This document shows positions 30,401 through 38,316 of a stretch of 64,000 bases of DNA, piece after piece. The stretch is from the NCBI GenBank assembly GCA_009787385.1, contig WRGC01000001.1, positions 1 through 64,000 of the forward strand. Direction: 5' to 3'. Made by a program: the position numbers and the translations under genes. Each line of letters starts with the position of its first letter. Position 1 is the stretch's first letter. Origin of the DNA: Bacillota bacterium. Lineage in GTDB: Bacteria; Bacillota; Clostridia; Christensenellales; Pumilibacteraceae. Below the pieces are notes generated by a model that saw only the letters and a program-made list of their open reading frames with translations, searched no databases and was not told the DNA's origin.

Positions 30401-30837
30401 TCACCAACTTTTAGCGAAGAAGGACCATCCATTTCTCCACTACGATTGGAGTGAGCAGATGTCACTCTAATATCTTTAACAGTTGATACCCCTTGATAAG
30501 TAGCCTTGACTTTGGCAAATGTGTCACTTCCGTTGTACTCTACAGCAGTCAACACCCCATTGTTGTTTACTGTAGCGTAGTTGTTGAGTGCTTGCCATGT
30601 CACCTCACTAGCTTCAACTTCTTTGGTTATTTTGCTAGCACTTACAGCTTCAAAACTTAGCTGCAATGTTTCACCTTCTTGCACATAACTTCTAGATTTG
30701 ATATTAGCTTGTACTATAGGTGCTCCACCATTGCCCAATGTAGAAAGCGCAACAATTAGACCACCAATTAGTATTGTAGCCAACAATACCCCCGAAATTA
30801 TGAAGGCAAACAATCGTTTGTTTGTATTGTTTCTCAA
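27424..30837 (-). CDS. Large surface protein with bacterial Ig-like (Big_2-type) repeats
   Basis: A 1137-residue exported protein. A basic N-terminus and one membrane helix (AFIISGVLLATILIGGLIVAL) form a signal anchor. The body is a series of roughly 80-90-residue beta-rich units, each with a VGE..KLSVQVTPS-type start and a VTGLNEGAAILQVSVG-type end, as in Big_2 domains. At least five can be seen in the first half. A helical C-terminal region follows (KDRFAKEYDANNA...). No LPXTG or choline-binding repeats. The TTG at 30837 is chosen because AAGGAGG lies nine bases upstream. Likely adhesion or envelope structure. Confidence 0.85.
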   Translation of the reverse strand: MRNNTNKRLFAFIISGVLLATILIGGLIVALSTLGNGGAPIVQANIKSRSYVQEGETLQLSFEAVSASKITKEVEASEVTWQALNNYATVNNNGVLTAVEYNGSDTFAKVKATYQGVSTVKDIRVTSAHSNRSGEMDGPSSLKVGETYLYKAIFDESFGTPELFWTVENGNAIKVEEGFVTAITPGEATLVARISETNELASLKITVYGEGEVSDVVLEKQYNIATGNTITIEPTIEPSGLTNVNLSWKILTPGDIIKINKIDGTKVEVTGLNEGAAILQVSVGNITKTVDVFVADVPATALKILGKTETTVGEIIKLSVQVTPSNAQQVAHWVYVSDAAEGVATWGTDEEATTPPSGTGETDSMYATMYIKAVKEGNVTFGVRVGEIIDRITISVSKRLDAESIVINQGAELEVIGGQIFELDASILPASAKQKVRWMTSDWTIVQLANGEDDITDKGDKIKLRAVGNFGETATITATPFEEDHFIYEGAPATIKITIGKGNVADIVKIDAQRDIVVAKNGVAQIDVKAYDKDGNVLNANGAIKFESAMPKFFRVGPEFGAVYGLQATNNDLDASDDDTWGVNDDNKVQIVVSGNEKIRFWTRVIVLDTPDARAITVDTKSQVRAGVETAINPTFYSDDEATVVDNKVVADIDVAGDANNNNLKLIQNKDKDGNVSIKIETQGAYTITASGVQYTFDVTHTNSDVARILEEASMANGGKINIPADYYAPSTVTRQHTVTVLPAPLANDIEKVTPSIDKIDIQAGVSIGLEVKALVKNTDGSVDEEMTNAAKNTEIVWSTNDRSIVNFGQSNTDQNGIADGTTPKIDVYAGDIEGNAIITAALAHDSTKKVQFIIVNTKAQSEVKSLIIVTKKDYDEYYNEANSSTPTQGYVPENSKGVEIGIDGTLQLYAIGFSSDVPTVGDHTKDNKFEWISHDESFATVNDNGVVTTKQAGDVHISAIAVNKVYSKELEITVKNTNALVQEFKDRFAKEYDANNAVEGLFDANGKFTFNDNVDQAKAYFDAMIIASLIDLKKLDISAEQVTIGTTDFNLTDLIKELNAGTINSSDYNGIFAAIKNISVNYFDLIARAIISKLESDVDALNPLVELLEQTGGSITTNQNQKTLINHMLEVISNIA

Positions 30838-31157
30838 AAGAAAAACCCTCCTTATTTGTTGTAAAAAATATGTGTTATACAATTCTATACAAGACACACT
30901 CTAGAGACAACTCTAGTATGCAACCGCATGCCCTACATATGACAATATAGTATCATATATATGCTTTTGTGTCAACCAAAAATTTCCACACTACAAATAT
31001 AGTGAATAACAATATTTGTAAACTCTTATATATTTAGTTAATAATTTAACATAATTTATTAACACATATTGCCAAAAAATACAAAAATCATTTGTAGTTT
31101 ATTGTAAAAAACTAACAAATGATTTTTATTGTATTTAAACTTTGTTTTTATTTAAGA
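30838..31157. other. Gene-free stretch with terminator and promoter region
   Basis: About 320 AT-rich bases between two minus-strand surface genes. It holds the 27424-30837 gene's ribosome site (AAGGAGG), an AT-rich upstream region and, at 31083-31127, the terminator of the lipoprotein gene. Confidence 0.55.
31083..31127 (-). terminator. Terminator of the Ig-like lipoprotein gene
   Basis: AAAAATCATTTGT pairs perfectly with ACAAATGATTTTT over a 19-base loop, about 30 bases past the stop at 31158. The arm itself supplies the T-run. Confidence 0.8.
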
Positions 31158-32972
31158 TTATTTTTCCATTACAATAAAGGATATATTTACTTCGGTAGGC
31201 TTGCTTTGAGCAATCAAATCACCATGTGAGTTGTACAACCTTGCAGTAACACTCAATCGTACAAATCTCTCAGCACCCCAATCTGTGTCAACTCCATTTG
31301 TTGGTTTCTTGATAGTAAAGTTGTATATATTTTCATCAATACCCGCAGGACCAGAACCACTGTACCACCAATCAAAATAATAAGAAACACCACTCAACCT
31401 ATCTACCTTCGCTTCCCATGTATACTCTTGTCCATATACAACCACATATCTACCATACTCATCTTGTTGTTGCAACCCAACAGTATCCACAACAACACCA
31501 GTAGGAGAATCCAAATCTTTCATTTTTACAACATATACTTTGGCAACAACTGACACATGGTCTCTACCCAATTCATCTTTTTGTTGATAAACTTTAATGC
31601 CGTTGTCGGCAATTATATATGTCCTAACATCTATTCTAAAAGTACGAAAATTAAGTCCATCATCTGTAGGTGTAGTTTCTTCATAAAACCAAGTAGAATC
31701 TGGATTTTCAACCCAAATATAAGAAGCATTTCCATAAATACCTGTCCTATACTCAACATATACCCCATTTGGCAATTGGCTATGAATAGCTTTCAAAGTA
31801 AATTCTTGATTGACATATGCTTTTATTTCAATAGTTTCACTAGGAATTACATTTTGATTTTCTTCTATTACACCACCATCAACCCATTGCATTTTTACGC
31901 TACTTGCTGGCTTTGGAGAATCCGGAAGAGTTGGATCATCTGGATACACTCTCAATGTTTGTTGTGATACAACTGTATGCTCAATACCTTCTTTATTTAC
32001 AACAGTGCTTGCTTGTATACCAAATTTGTATTCTGCTGGAGGTGTATTTGTATCACTTACTGAGATTATTGCCTCTCCAGTTGTTTTGTCTACATCAAGC
32101 CCAATACCCGCATGAACTTCTCCTCCATTTACACCCACAAGTTTCCAATTCCATTCAACTTCTACTTGTGTTTGTGGCAATAGATGTGCCGATATCCTTT
32201 GTGGTGCTTTGTACCAAACATCAGGACTAATTGGATCAAACTGTACACCAAATACAGATACTCTTGCAGTAGCTGATGCCCAATTGCTTGCAGGTTCGTT
32301 GTCAGTTGCCACCGTTCTAACTTGAGCTACTACCTTACCTTCTGCAAATGTACTTGTATCAATAGTGTATTCTTGACTTGTATTACCCGATACAACACTG
32401 TCATTCAACAACCATTGAATTTCGTATTTACTATCTTCTATCTTATCAAACTCTAGTTGTATCTTAGCATTGTCGGCAACATTGGCAGGTACCCAAATAT
32501 TGTCACCCTTTTGATTGTTAAAAACAAGATTGACATTTTGAGGTGCATTCTTATCTACAATAGATATATTGGCTGTAGCCGTCAACTCATCTGTAGATTT
32601 TTCACCCGAAACAAATTTTGAGTGTACACTTATCTTAAACTTACCAAAAGTACTTGTATCTACTTTATAAGTTGCATTTGTCTCACTGTCTATATTTGTT
32701 TCGTCTTTAGTCCAACGCCTAACTAATGTCCAACCATCATTGCCATTTTCAGGTACACCCGCTGTCAAAGTCAACTCTGTCCCTTGCACAACAGTGACAT
32801 TAATGTTTTGAGCTGTGCCATCATTACTACCCGTACTAGCCGTTATAGTGGCACCATGAATAGAGTTTGGATTCTCGTCTTCGTTTGGATCTGATGGATT
32901 GCAAGCAACAAAAAACGCTGCCAACAATAGCATAGTCAAAACAAAAGACACTCCTTTGAGAGTTTTTACCAT
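31158..32972 (-). CDS. Ig-like surface lipoprotein
   Basis: A 604-residue lipoprotein. The signal peptide ends in a lipobox (LAAFFVAC) at about residue 24, followed by an acidic Asn/Pro-rich spacer. The rest is beta-rich. Two early units share the pattern WxxDxxxIDSETNATYKVDTSTFGKFKI / WLLNDSVVSGNTSQEYTIDTSTFAEGKV, which shows internal duplication. A later unit contains QDEYGRYVVVYGQEYTWEA. AAGGAG precedes the ATG. It lies between the big Ig-repeat gene and the SpoIIQ-like gene. Likely a surface structural or binding protein; ligand unknown. Confidence 0.8.
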   Translation of the reverse strand: MVKTLKGVSFVLTMLLLAAFFVACNPSDPNEDENPNSIHGATITASTGSNDGTAQNINVTVVQGTELTLTAGVPENGNDGWTLVRRWTKDETNIDSETNATYKVDTSTFGKFKISVHSKFVSGEKSTDELTATANISIVDKNAPQNVNLVFNNQKGDNIWVPANVADNAKIQLEFDKIEDSKYEIQWLLNDSVVSGNTSQEYTIDTSTFAEGKVVAQVRTVATDNEPASNWASATARVSVFGVQFDPISPDVWYKAPQRISAHLLPQTQVEVEWNWKLVGVNGGEVHAGIGLDVDKTTGEAIISVSDTNTPPAEYKFGIQASTVVNKEGIEHTVVSQQTLRVYPDDPTLPDSPKPASSVKMQWVDGGVIEENQNVIPSETIEIKAYVNQEFTLKAIHSQLPNGVYVEYRTGIYGNASYIWVENPDSTWFYEETTPTDDGLNFRTFRIDVRTYIIADNGIKVYQQKDELGRDHVSVVAKVYVVKMKDLDSPTGVVVDTVGLQQQDEYGRYVVVYGQEYTWEAKVDRLSGVSYYFDWWYSGSGPAGIDENIYNFTIKKPTNGVDTDWGAERFVRLSVTARLYNSHGDLIAQSKPTEVNISFIVMEK

Positions 32973-33283
32973 TATAATAATTCTCCTTATAGTATTCTAT
33001 ATACTAATTATAGCATATAAAAATATATTAGTAAACTATATTTTGTCACATTTTGTCAAACAAATACTATATTTATATTAATTTTATGTTGTATATTTTG
33101 ACATAATTGACAATATTTGCTTGTTTTTTCCAAGTTTTGGCAATGTTTTTATGTATATATGCAATATATATGTACAAAAAGTAATTAATAGACTATGATT
33201 GGAATAAATTGACAATTGTATACAACAAAAAAACACAGTAGTGATATCCCCCACTACCGTGCTTTTGAATATAGTATCAAAAA
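32973..33283. other. Gene-free stretch
   Basis: About 310 very AT-rich bases. It holds the ribosome site and presumed promoter of the lipoprotein gene and, at 33234-33261, the terminator of the SpoIIQ-like gene. Nothing else is visible. Confidence 0.5.
33234..33261 (-). terminator. Terminator of the SpoIIQ-like gene
   Basis: CACGGTAGTG pairs with CACTACTGTG (one mismatch), followed on the minus strand by seven T. It lies 23 bases past the stop. Confidence 0.85.
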
Positions 33284-33877
33284 CTATACTTCTTGGTTTG
33301 GCAAAATTGTCATTGGATCTATCAATTTGCCTGCTTGCTTGACTTCTAGATACAACTGATTGTTGAAGTGAGCATACTTGCTCATATGGTCACTAGTCTG
33401 CCCTATCACATCACCTGCTTTGATTTTTTGACCTACTTCAACTGCTGGATTTTCTGCCAAACTCATATATGTGCTAACTATGCCATCACCATGGTCTATC
33501 TTGACTACAACCCCTTCAAGTTGTGTATCCTGAACATCTACAACTTGTCCATCACTCACAGAATGAACATCAATATCTTCTTTGACAGAAAATATAGTAC
33601 CATTGACTGTTCGCCACTCATTTAGAGTTGGATTGTAAATCAATCTATCAAGACTTGCATCTTGAGCTATCTCATACTCGGTAAGTGGCATAACATAAGT
33701 TGGGGCAGGTGGTGGTGGCGTAACCGTTTGTTGGTCATCATTGCCCCTATTGAGCAATATAGTCATGGTTACTACCGCACCCAAAACGACTAAGGTAGAT
33801 ACCATTACAACCTTGTACAAGTTTCTAGCAAAAAAATTGCCTTGCTTGCTTTGGCTGCTACTGCGTACTGTCTTCAT
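33284..33877 (-). CDS. SpoIIQ-like membrane protein with degenerate M23 (LytM) domain
   Basis: A 197-residue protein with an N-terminal membrane helix (VVMVSTLVVLGAVVTMTIL), a Pro-rich linker and a C-terminal LytM/M23 fold: VHSVSDGQVVDVQDTQLEGVVVKIDHGDGIVSTYMSL and VGQKIKAGDVIGQTS. The zinc-binding residues of active M23 peptidases are not seen: the first H..D pair is absent and the final HxH reads NNQLYLEV. Loss of zinc ligands is also known in SpoIIQ, the forespore channel protein, which has the same layout. GAGG precedes the ATG. A sporulation role is possible but not shown; it may be a structural wall protein. Confidence 0.75.
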   Translation of the reverse strand: MKTVRSSSQSKQGNFFARNLYKVVMVSTLVVLGAVVTMTILLNRGNDDQQTVTPPPPAPTYVMPLTEYEIAQDASLDRLIYNPTLNEWRTVNGTIFSVKEDIDVHSVSDGQVVDVQDTQLEGVVVKIDHGDGIVSTYMSLAENPAVEVGQKIKAGDVIGQTSDHMSKYAHFNNQLYLEVKQAGKLIDPMTILPNQEV

Positions 33878-34023
33878 AAAAAAACCTCACTTTGTTTATT
33901 TGTGAGGATTATTGTCTTTAGATTTTATTTTTATACATGTTTAAAAAAACTTTTTTATAAGTCTATATAATTTAAAATATTTTTGTTATTTGCATTACTA
34001 TACAAAATTTGATATCCACAAAA

Positions 34024-34148
34024 AAGTAGTGTATAAACAGAGTACAAAATTAAAATCAACCTTAAAGAGTTCGGCGGTTTGAATTCGCAACCCCCCAAGA
34101 GCTTTTTTATTCTTTTTTGGAATCAAAAAAGAATAACGCTAGTTTTGT
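34024..34148 (+). mobile_element. MITE copy H, truncated, supplying a gene end
   Basis: The left end AAGTAGTGTAT and core (CAACCTTAAAGAGTTCGGCGG, CAACCCCCCAAGAGCTTTTTT, GAATAACGCTAG) are clear. The AT-rich left arm is shortened and everything after TTTTGTTG is lost. Its right part encodes the last residues and stop codon of the CcdA-like gene at 34123. Confidence 0.8.
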
Positions 34149-34893
34149 TGTTTGATAGCAAAGTCAAAATATGCTCATGCATGTGATGAGTATTATCTCC
34201 AAACTTTTCGTACAATCCATTAAAGATAAGTAGGAACGCATAACACAACATGATTAGCAATACAACAATACGCAATACAATAAATACCTTTTTTGCAACA
34301 TCATTTTTGCTAAACAGCGGCTTTGATGATACTCCCACAACAATCAAAACACTGTGCCCAATAATATATAAAGCAAGCATTGCTACACCCAATACAATAT
34401 TAGACGAGATTTGTGCAAACGCAAAAAATGCCAACAGAATCGGTATATTGCTAGGAAAAACAAATATAGCTCCCACAAAACCATTTATTAACATTCTTGA
34501 TTTGGTTGTTGTAGCGTGATTGTATAGTCGCAATTGCGAATGTTTTTTGTTAAAAAACAAAACCCAACCAATAGAAACAATCAACAAAACTCCCAACAAA
34601 ACATGCATCAACCATGAAACATTGCTAAGAGCAGCACCCAACAAACCAACAAGCAAAGAGGCTAAAGCAAAAAAAACAACACCACCAACAACAAATAGCA
34701 TACTATTGCCAAATCTCTTGTTCTTAGTATCACCATCAACACAATGCATAGCCACGCCCGCATGTGCTAGACAACAAGGCGTAAACGACATCAATATACC
34801 AAGCAGTGGAGCAAGCAACAAACCTAGCCAAATATTCTCACAAAAATCTCCAATCAAATTGACAATAAAGTTTTCTATAATATGTAGTGGCAT
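34123..34893 (-). CDS. CcdA/DsbD-like membrane protein, paralogue lacking one cysteine
   Basis: About 256 residues with six or more membrane helices, homologous to the gene just upstream (GENIW.GLLLAP.LGILMSFTPCCLAHAG.AMHC). CcdA-like proteins move reducing power across the membrane through a pair of cysteines in two helices. The first pair (TPCCLAHAG) is kept, but the second motif reads FPSNIPILLAF where the neighbour has FPCSIPVILAF. The histidine-rich loop of the neighbour is also missing. The final residues (NNKTSVILF) and stop lie inside MITE H. Start at 34893 has GGGAG upstream. It may be a decaying or re-purposed copy. Confidence 0.75.
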   Translation of the reverse strand: MPLHIIENFIVNLIGDFCENIWLGLLLAPLLGILMSFTPCCLAHAGVAMHCVDGDTKNKRFGNSMLFVVGGVVFFALASLLVGLLGAALSNVSWLMHVLLGVLLIVSIGWVLFFNKKHSQLRLYNHATTTKSRMLINGFVGAIFVFPSNIPILLAFFAFAQISSNIVLGVAMLALYIIGHSVLIVVGVSSKPLFSKNDVAKKVFIVLRIVVLLIMLCYAFLLIFNGLYEKFGDNTHHMHEHILTLLSNNKTSVILF

Positions 34894-35019
34894 AAAATTA
34901 CTCCCACACATTATACTAATCAAAAAGATTATTTATGCTATTGTCAAAAATAATTTTGTTGAAAATCAACTATATAATCAACATTCATTGGGTATTGCAA
35001 TACTGTTTGAAACTTTAGT

Positions 35020-35895
35020 TTAAAATTTTTGTATAACTTTTGATGCCAATGCCAACACATGCTCATGAACATGCCCTGTGTGATCACCAAATTGTTCGTA
35101 CAATCCCTCAAATATAAGCAATCCCGCATAAAACAACATTACTATCAATACAACATTGCGTAATACCGTCAAAACCTTTTTGCTAATACCATTACTCTTA
35201 AATAGTGACTTAGAAGAGACCCCCGCAATAACAGGCAATATATTGTGTCCTATAATGTACAACGCTATCATTGATGTACCCGCCACATAATTGCCCGAAC
35301 TTTGTGCAAATGCCAAAAATGCCAAAATAACAGGTATACTACAAGGGAACGAAAACACAGCACCCGCAAAACCATTGGCTATCATTCTTGCTTTAGTTGT
35401 GGCTATTGCCGTATGGTCATGTGCATGCACACTGCATTCACAATCTACGGGTTGTGCCACATTGATTGTATTTGACTTTTTATCCAAAGAACCAACCAAA
35501 ACAGCGGTATCTTGTTCTACGCTCAAACTGTGTGAGTGCTTATGTTTTTTGTTAAAAAACATTGCCCATACAATTACAACTATCAAAACAGTACCCAACA
35601 ACACATGAAAAACCCATTCAATATCTGCCATAACAGCACCCAAAGTCCAAACCAACAACGCAACTATAGCAAAAACAATTACACCACCCAAAGCAAAAAA
35701 CATACTATTGGATAATCTTTTGCCCTTAGTATCGCCCTGAACACAGTGCATAGCAATACCCGCATGTGCTAGACAACAAGGAGTGAAAGACATCAATATA
35801 CCAAGAACGGGAGCAAGCAACAACCCAACCCAAATATTCTCACCAAAATATGTAATGAGATTTGTAATAAAATTTTCTATACCATGCAATGACAT
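35020..35895 (-). CDS. CcdA/DsbD-like thiol-redox membrane protein with His-rich loop
   Basis: About 291 residues. Conserved cysteines are in SFTPCCLAHAGIAMHC (first helix) and FPCSIPVILAF (mid protein), as in the CcdA/DsbD transmembrane family that carries electrons to extracellular thiol proteins or cytochrome biogenesis. A cytosolic or external loop has metal-binding residues (KKHKHSHSLS, CECSVHAHDH), and the C-terminus has HTGHVHEH. These hint at metal handling. ATG at 35895 has GGAGG five bases upstream; the longer frame from 36012 lacks support. Partner thioredoxin-like gene not seen here. Confidence 0.78.
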   Translation of the reverse strand: MSLHGIENFITNLITYFGENIWVGLLLAPVLGILMSFTPCCLAHAGIAMHCVQGDTKGKRLSNSMFFALGGVIVFAIVALLVWTLGAVMADIEWVFHVLLGTVLIVVIVWAMFFNKKHKHSHSLSVEQDTAVLVGSLDKKSNTINVAQPVDCECSVHAHDHTAIATTKARMIANGFAGAVFSFPCSIPVILAFLAFAQSSGNYVAGTSMIALYIIGHNILPVIAGVSSKSLFKSNGISKKVLTVLRNVVLIVMLFYAGLLIFEGLYEQFGDHTGHVHEHVLALASKVIQKF

Positions 35896-36069
35896 TATAG
35901 CCTCCATATAATTTTGTTGATAAAAATACAACCAACATTGTATATCTAAAAAATGGGAAATACACATCAACAGAATACTGTACATTATATGATAAATTAC
36001 AAAAAATGTCAAGTATTTTTGCTAAGTTTGGGTGATATGTTTGCTAAATTAGGGTGATTTTTATAATAA

Positions 36070-36098
36070 AAAGAAAGAGCTTACTATGCTCTTTCTTT
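36070..36098 (-). terminator. Terminator of tpiA
   Basis: AAAGAAAGAGC pairs perfectly with GCTCTTTCTTT over a 7-base loop, with a T-run on the minus strand. It lies about 50 bases past the tpiA stop. Confidence 0.88.
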
Positions 36099-36149
36099 GT
36101 TTAAATATATAATACAACCCTCAATTGAAATGTCTGCTAATAATAAAAA

Positions 36150-36896
36150 TCAAACAATATTTGCCATAGTGCTAAAATCTTCAACCTTCAAGCTTGCACC
36201 ACCAACCAACAATCCATCTAAGTCAGGTTGACTTAGCAATTCTTGTGCATTAGCTGCCGTTGCACTACCGCCATAAAGAAGATGCATTTTGTCAGCTATA
36301 TCGCCATACAAATTGTTGAGTTGCTTACGGATATGTTTCAACATTTCTTGAGCGTCATTAGCACTTGCAGTGACACCCGTACCTATCGCCCATATTGGCT
36401 CATACGCCACTATGGTATTTTGTGCTTGCTCAGGTGTTATGTCTTTAAGAGCTTGTTTGATTTGATTGGTTACGATGTCTTGAGCATTGCCTGATTGTCG
36501 TTCTTGCAATGTTTCACCTACACATACTACGGGAATAATGTTGTGTCTATGTGCAGCTACTGTCCTTTGATTGACTGTAGTATCAGTTTCACCAAAATAT
36601 TGGCGTCTTTCACTATGACCAATCAGAGCATATGACACAGACAACTCTTTTAGCATTGCCCCACTAATCTCCCCTGTATACGCCCCACTGTCTTGCCAAG
36701 ATATATTTTGAGCTCCCAAATTTGCTTTTGTCCCTTTAAGCAATTTGCTTGCAATATCCAAATTGGTAAACGGAACACAAAATACAACTACCGAACTACT
36801 CTGTTTTATTTTTGGCAAGATTTCTTGCAAAAATGACTCTGTTTGGCTTGGGGTCTTGTTCATTTTCCAATTGCCTATTATTATTTTGTTTCTCAT
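36150..36896 (-). CDS. tpiA: Triosephosphate isomerase
   Basis: Glycolytic enzyme interconverting dihydroxyacetone phosphate and glyceraldehyde-3-P. The 248-residue length is standard. IIIGNWKMNKT carries the active-site Asn and Lys, the catalytic histidine is in IGHSERR, and the catalytic glutamate in VAYEPIWAIGTG. LLYGGSATAANA is the C-terminal phosphate-binding loop. AAAGGAA lies five bases before the ATG at 36896. Confidence 0.96.
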   Translation of the reverse strand: MRNKIIIGNWKMNKTPSQTESFLQEILPKIKQSSSVVVFCVPFTNLDIASKLLKGTKANLGAQNISWQDSGAYTGEISGAMLKELSVSYALIGHSERRQYFGETDTTVNQRTVAAHRHNIIPVVCVGETLQERQSGNAQDIVTNQIKQALKDITPEQAQNTIVAYEPIWAIGTGVTASANDAQEMLKHIRKQLNNLYGDIADKMHLLYGGSATAANAQELLSQPDLDGLLVGGASLKVEDFSTMANIV

Positions 36897-36974
36897 ATTT
36901 ATTCCTTTATATAGTTTACAAAAATTCAACATTTCTACAAGATATTGTATATTGATAACAACAATACCAAAATA

Positions 36975-38075
36975 CTAGTTTGTTCGTACAGGCAATACCA
37001 AATAAGACACATCATCATCACTACTAGGCTTTACCGTGGTTGGCGTAGTGTTGGATATGAACTCTACAACAATGTTTTGAGTATTTAGTACTCTCAAAAG
37101 TTGTACAAAGTACACAGCGTTGAAAGCAATAGAAATACTAGGACCTTCTTGATTGACGACAAGATTTTCACTCACCGCTCCAACTTGAGAATTGGATACT
37201 ATCTCTAACTTGTTTTCAGCTATATTAAATTTGACTAGATTAGTTCTTTCCTTGCTTGAAACCAAGCTTGCTCTCTCTAAAGCATCTTGAAAGCTCTCTC
37301 TAGATATAGTAGTTGTAGTAACTATATTGGTAGGCATAATTTGTCTATAGTTGACAAAATCACCTACTAACAATCTTGAAATCACTTGAGTATGATCCAA
37401 ATCTAGCTTTATATGATTTTTTTGAAACTGAATTGTACAAAACTCTGTTGTATCTTCTAGCAATCTTGTCATCTCTAACAAGCTTCTTCTTGGCACAACA
37501 GCAGTCATCTTTGCTGTAGTCTTCTCTATAGGTTTAGTACACTTTGCCAAACGATATCCATCCAACGAAACCGCCGATATACTAAAATCTTCTACTTCTA
37601 ACAATACCCCTTTAAGAATAGGTCTACTGTCATCCATGCTACAACAAAACTCAACCTTGCTTATCAAATCCTTAAATTCGCTACTTATCAATACGACTTG
37701 TTGAGGATTGTCAACTCTATCTACTTCTGGAAATTCGTCAGCAGACATGCAAGCAATCTCACTTTGATTGTCGCCATATTTGATAACCATGCGTAAGTTG
37801 GCGTTGACACTTATCTCAATAGATGGATGATTCAATCTTTTGACAAAATCGCAAAACAACTTGCCCGGAACTACAACTTGTCCATCTATAAGAGTATTGG
37901 CTGTTATTCTTTTTTGGATAGACAACTCTTGGTCTGTAGCTATAAACTCTACAAATCCATTCTTAGCTACTACCTTGATACCTTCCATAATTGGCATCAA
38001 TCCTCTTTGATTGGTAGCTCTCAAAACTTTGCTTGCCGCATCGGCTAAATCTACACCGCCACAAATAAACTTCAT
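36975..38075 (-). CDS. dnaN: DNA polymerase III beta subunit (sliding clamp)
   Basis: The ring clamp that tethers the replicative polymerase. At 366 residues it has the normal size, starting MKFICGGVDLADAASKVLRAT and ending YLVLPVRTN, the classic C-terminal loop. I took the ATG at 38075, not the upstream frame start at 38195 which lies in MITE I. A perfect promoter ends seven bases before this ATG, so the mRNA is predicted to be leaderless. Not next to dnaA, unlike many bacteria. Confidence 0.96.
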   Translation of the reverse strand: MKFICGGVDLADAASKVLRATNQRGLMPIMEGIKVVAKNGFVEFIATDQELSIQKRITANTLIDGQVVVPGKLFCDFVKRLNHPSIEISVNANLRMVIKYGDNQSEIACMSADEFPEVDRVDNPQQVVLISSEFKDLISKVEFCCSMDDSRPILKGVLLEVEDFSISAVSLDGYRLAKCTKPIEKTTAKMTAVVPRRSLLEMTRLLEDTTEFCTIQFQKNHIKLDLDHTQVISRLLVGDFVNYRQIMPTNIVTTTTISRESFQDALERASLVSSKERTNLVKFNIAENKLEIVSNSQVGAVSENLVVNQEGPSISIAFNAVYFVQLLRVLNTQNIVVEFISNTTPTTVKPSSDDDVSYLVLPVRTN

Positions 38076-38082
38076 ATTGTGG

Positions 38083-38111
38083 ATTATACAACAATCTTTA
38101 TTGATTGTCAA
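38083..38111 (-). promoter_or_regulatory. dnaN promoter, leaderless
   Basis: TTGACA, 17 bases, TATAAT, then seven bases to the dnaN ATG. The predicted transcription start falls on or next to the A of the ATG. The edge of MITE I lies about ten bases upstream of the -35 box. Confidence 0.85.
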
Positions 38112-38121
38112 TAAGTTGTGT

Positions 38122-38300
38122 TGTATTGTACAAGCTGTTATTACAATAAAATACAAACAATCAACAAAACAAGCGTTATTATTTTTTGACGCCAAAAAAG
38201 CTCTTGTTTTGGTCTACTCCCCTCAAACCCCTGAACGCTTTAATGTTGTTTTTATTTATATTGTTACTTCAATATTAATGTACTTTATTTGTACACTACT
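38122..38300 (-). mobile_element. MITE copy I, immediately upstream of the dnaN promoter
   Basis: Right end GTACACTACT is clear; left end is TGTATTGTAC. Core: TTTTTTGACGCCAAAAAAGCTC and CCCCTGAACGCTTTAATGTTG. The region that gives the hairpin is partly lost. No target duplication is recognisable. It fills the space between dnaB and the dnaN promoter. Confidence 0.82.
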
Positions 38301-38316
38301 TTGCACAATTGCAAGA

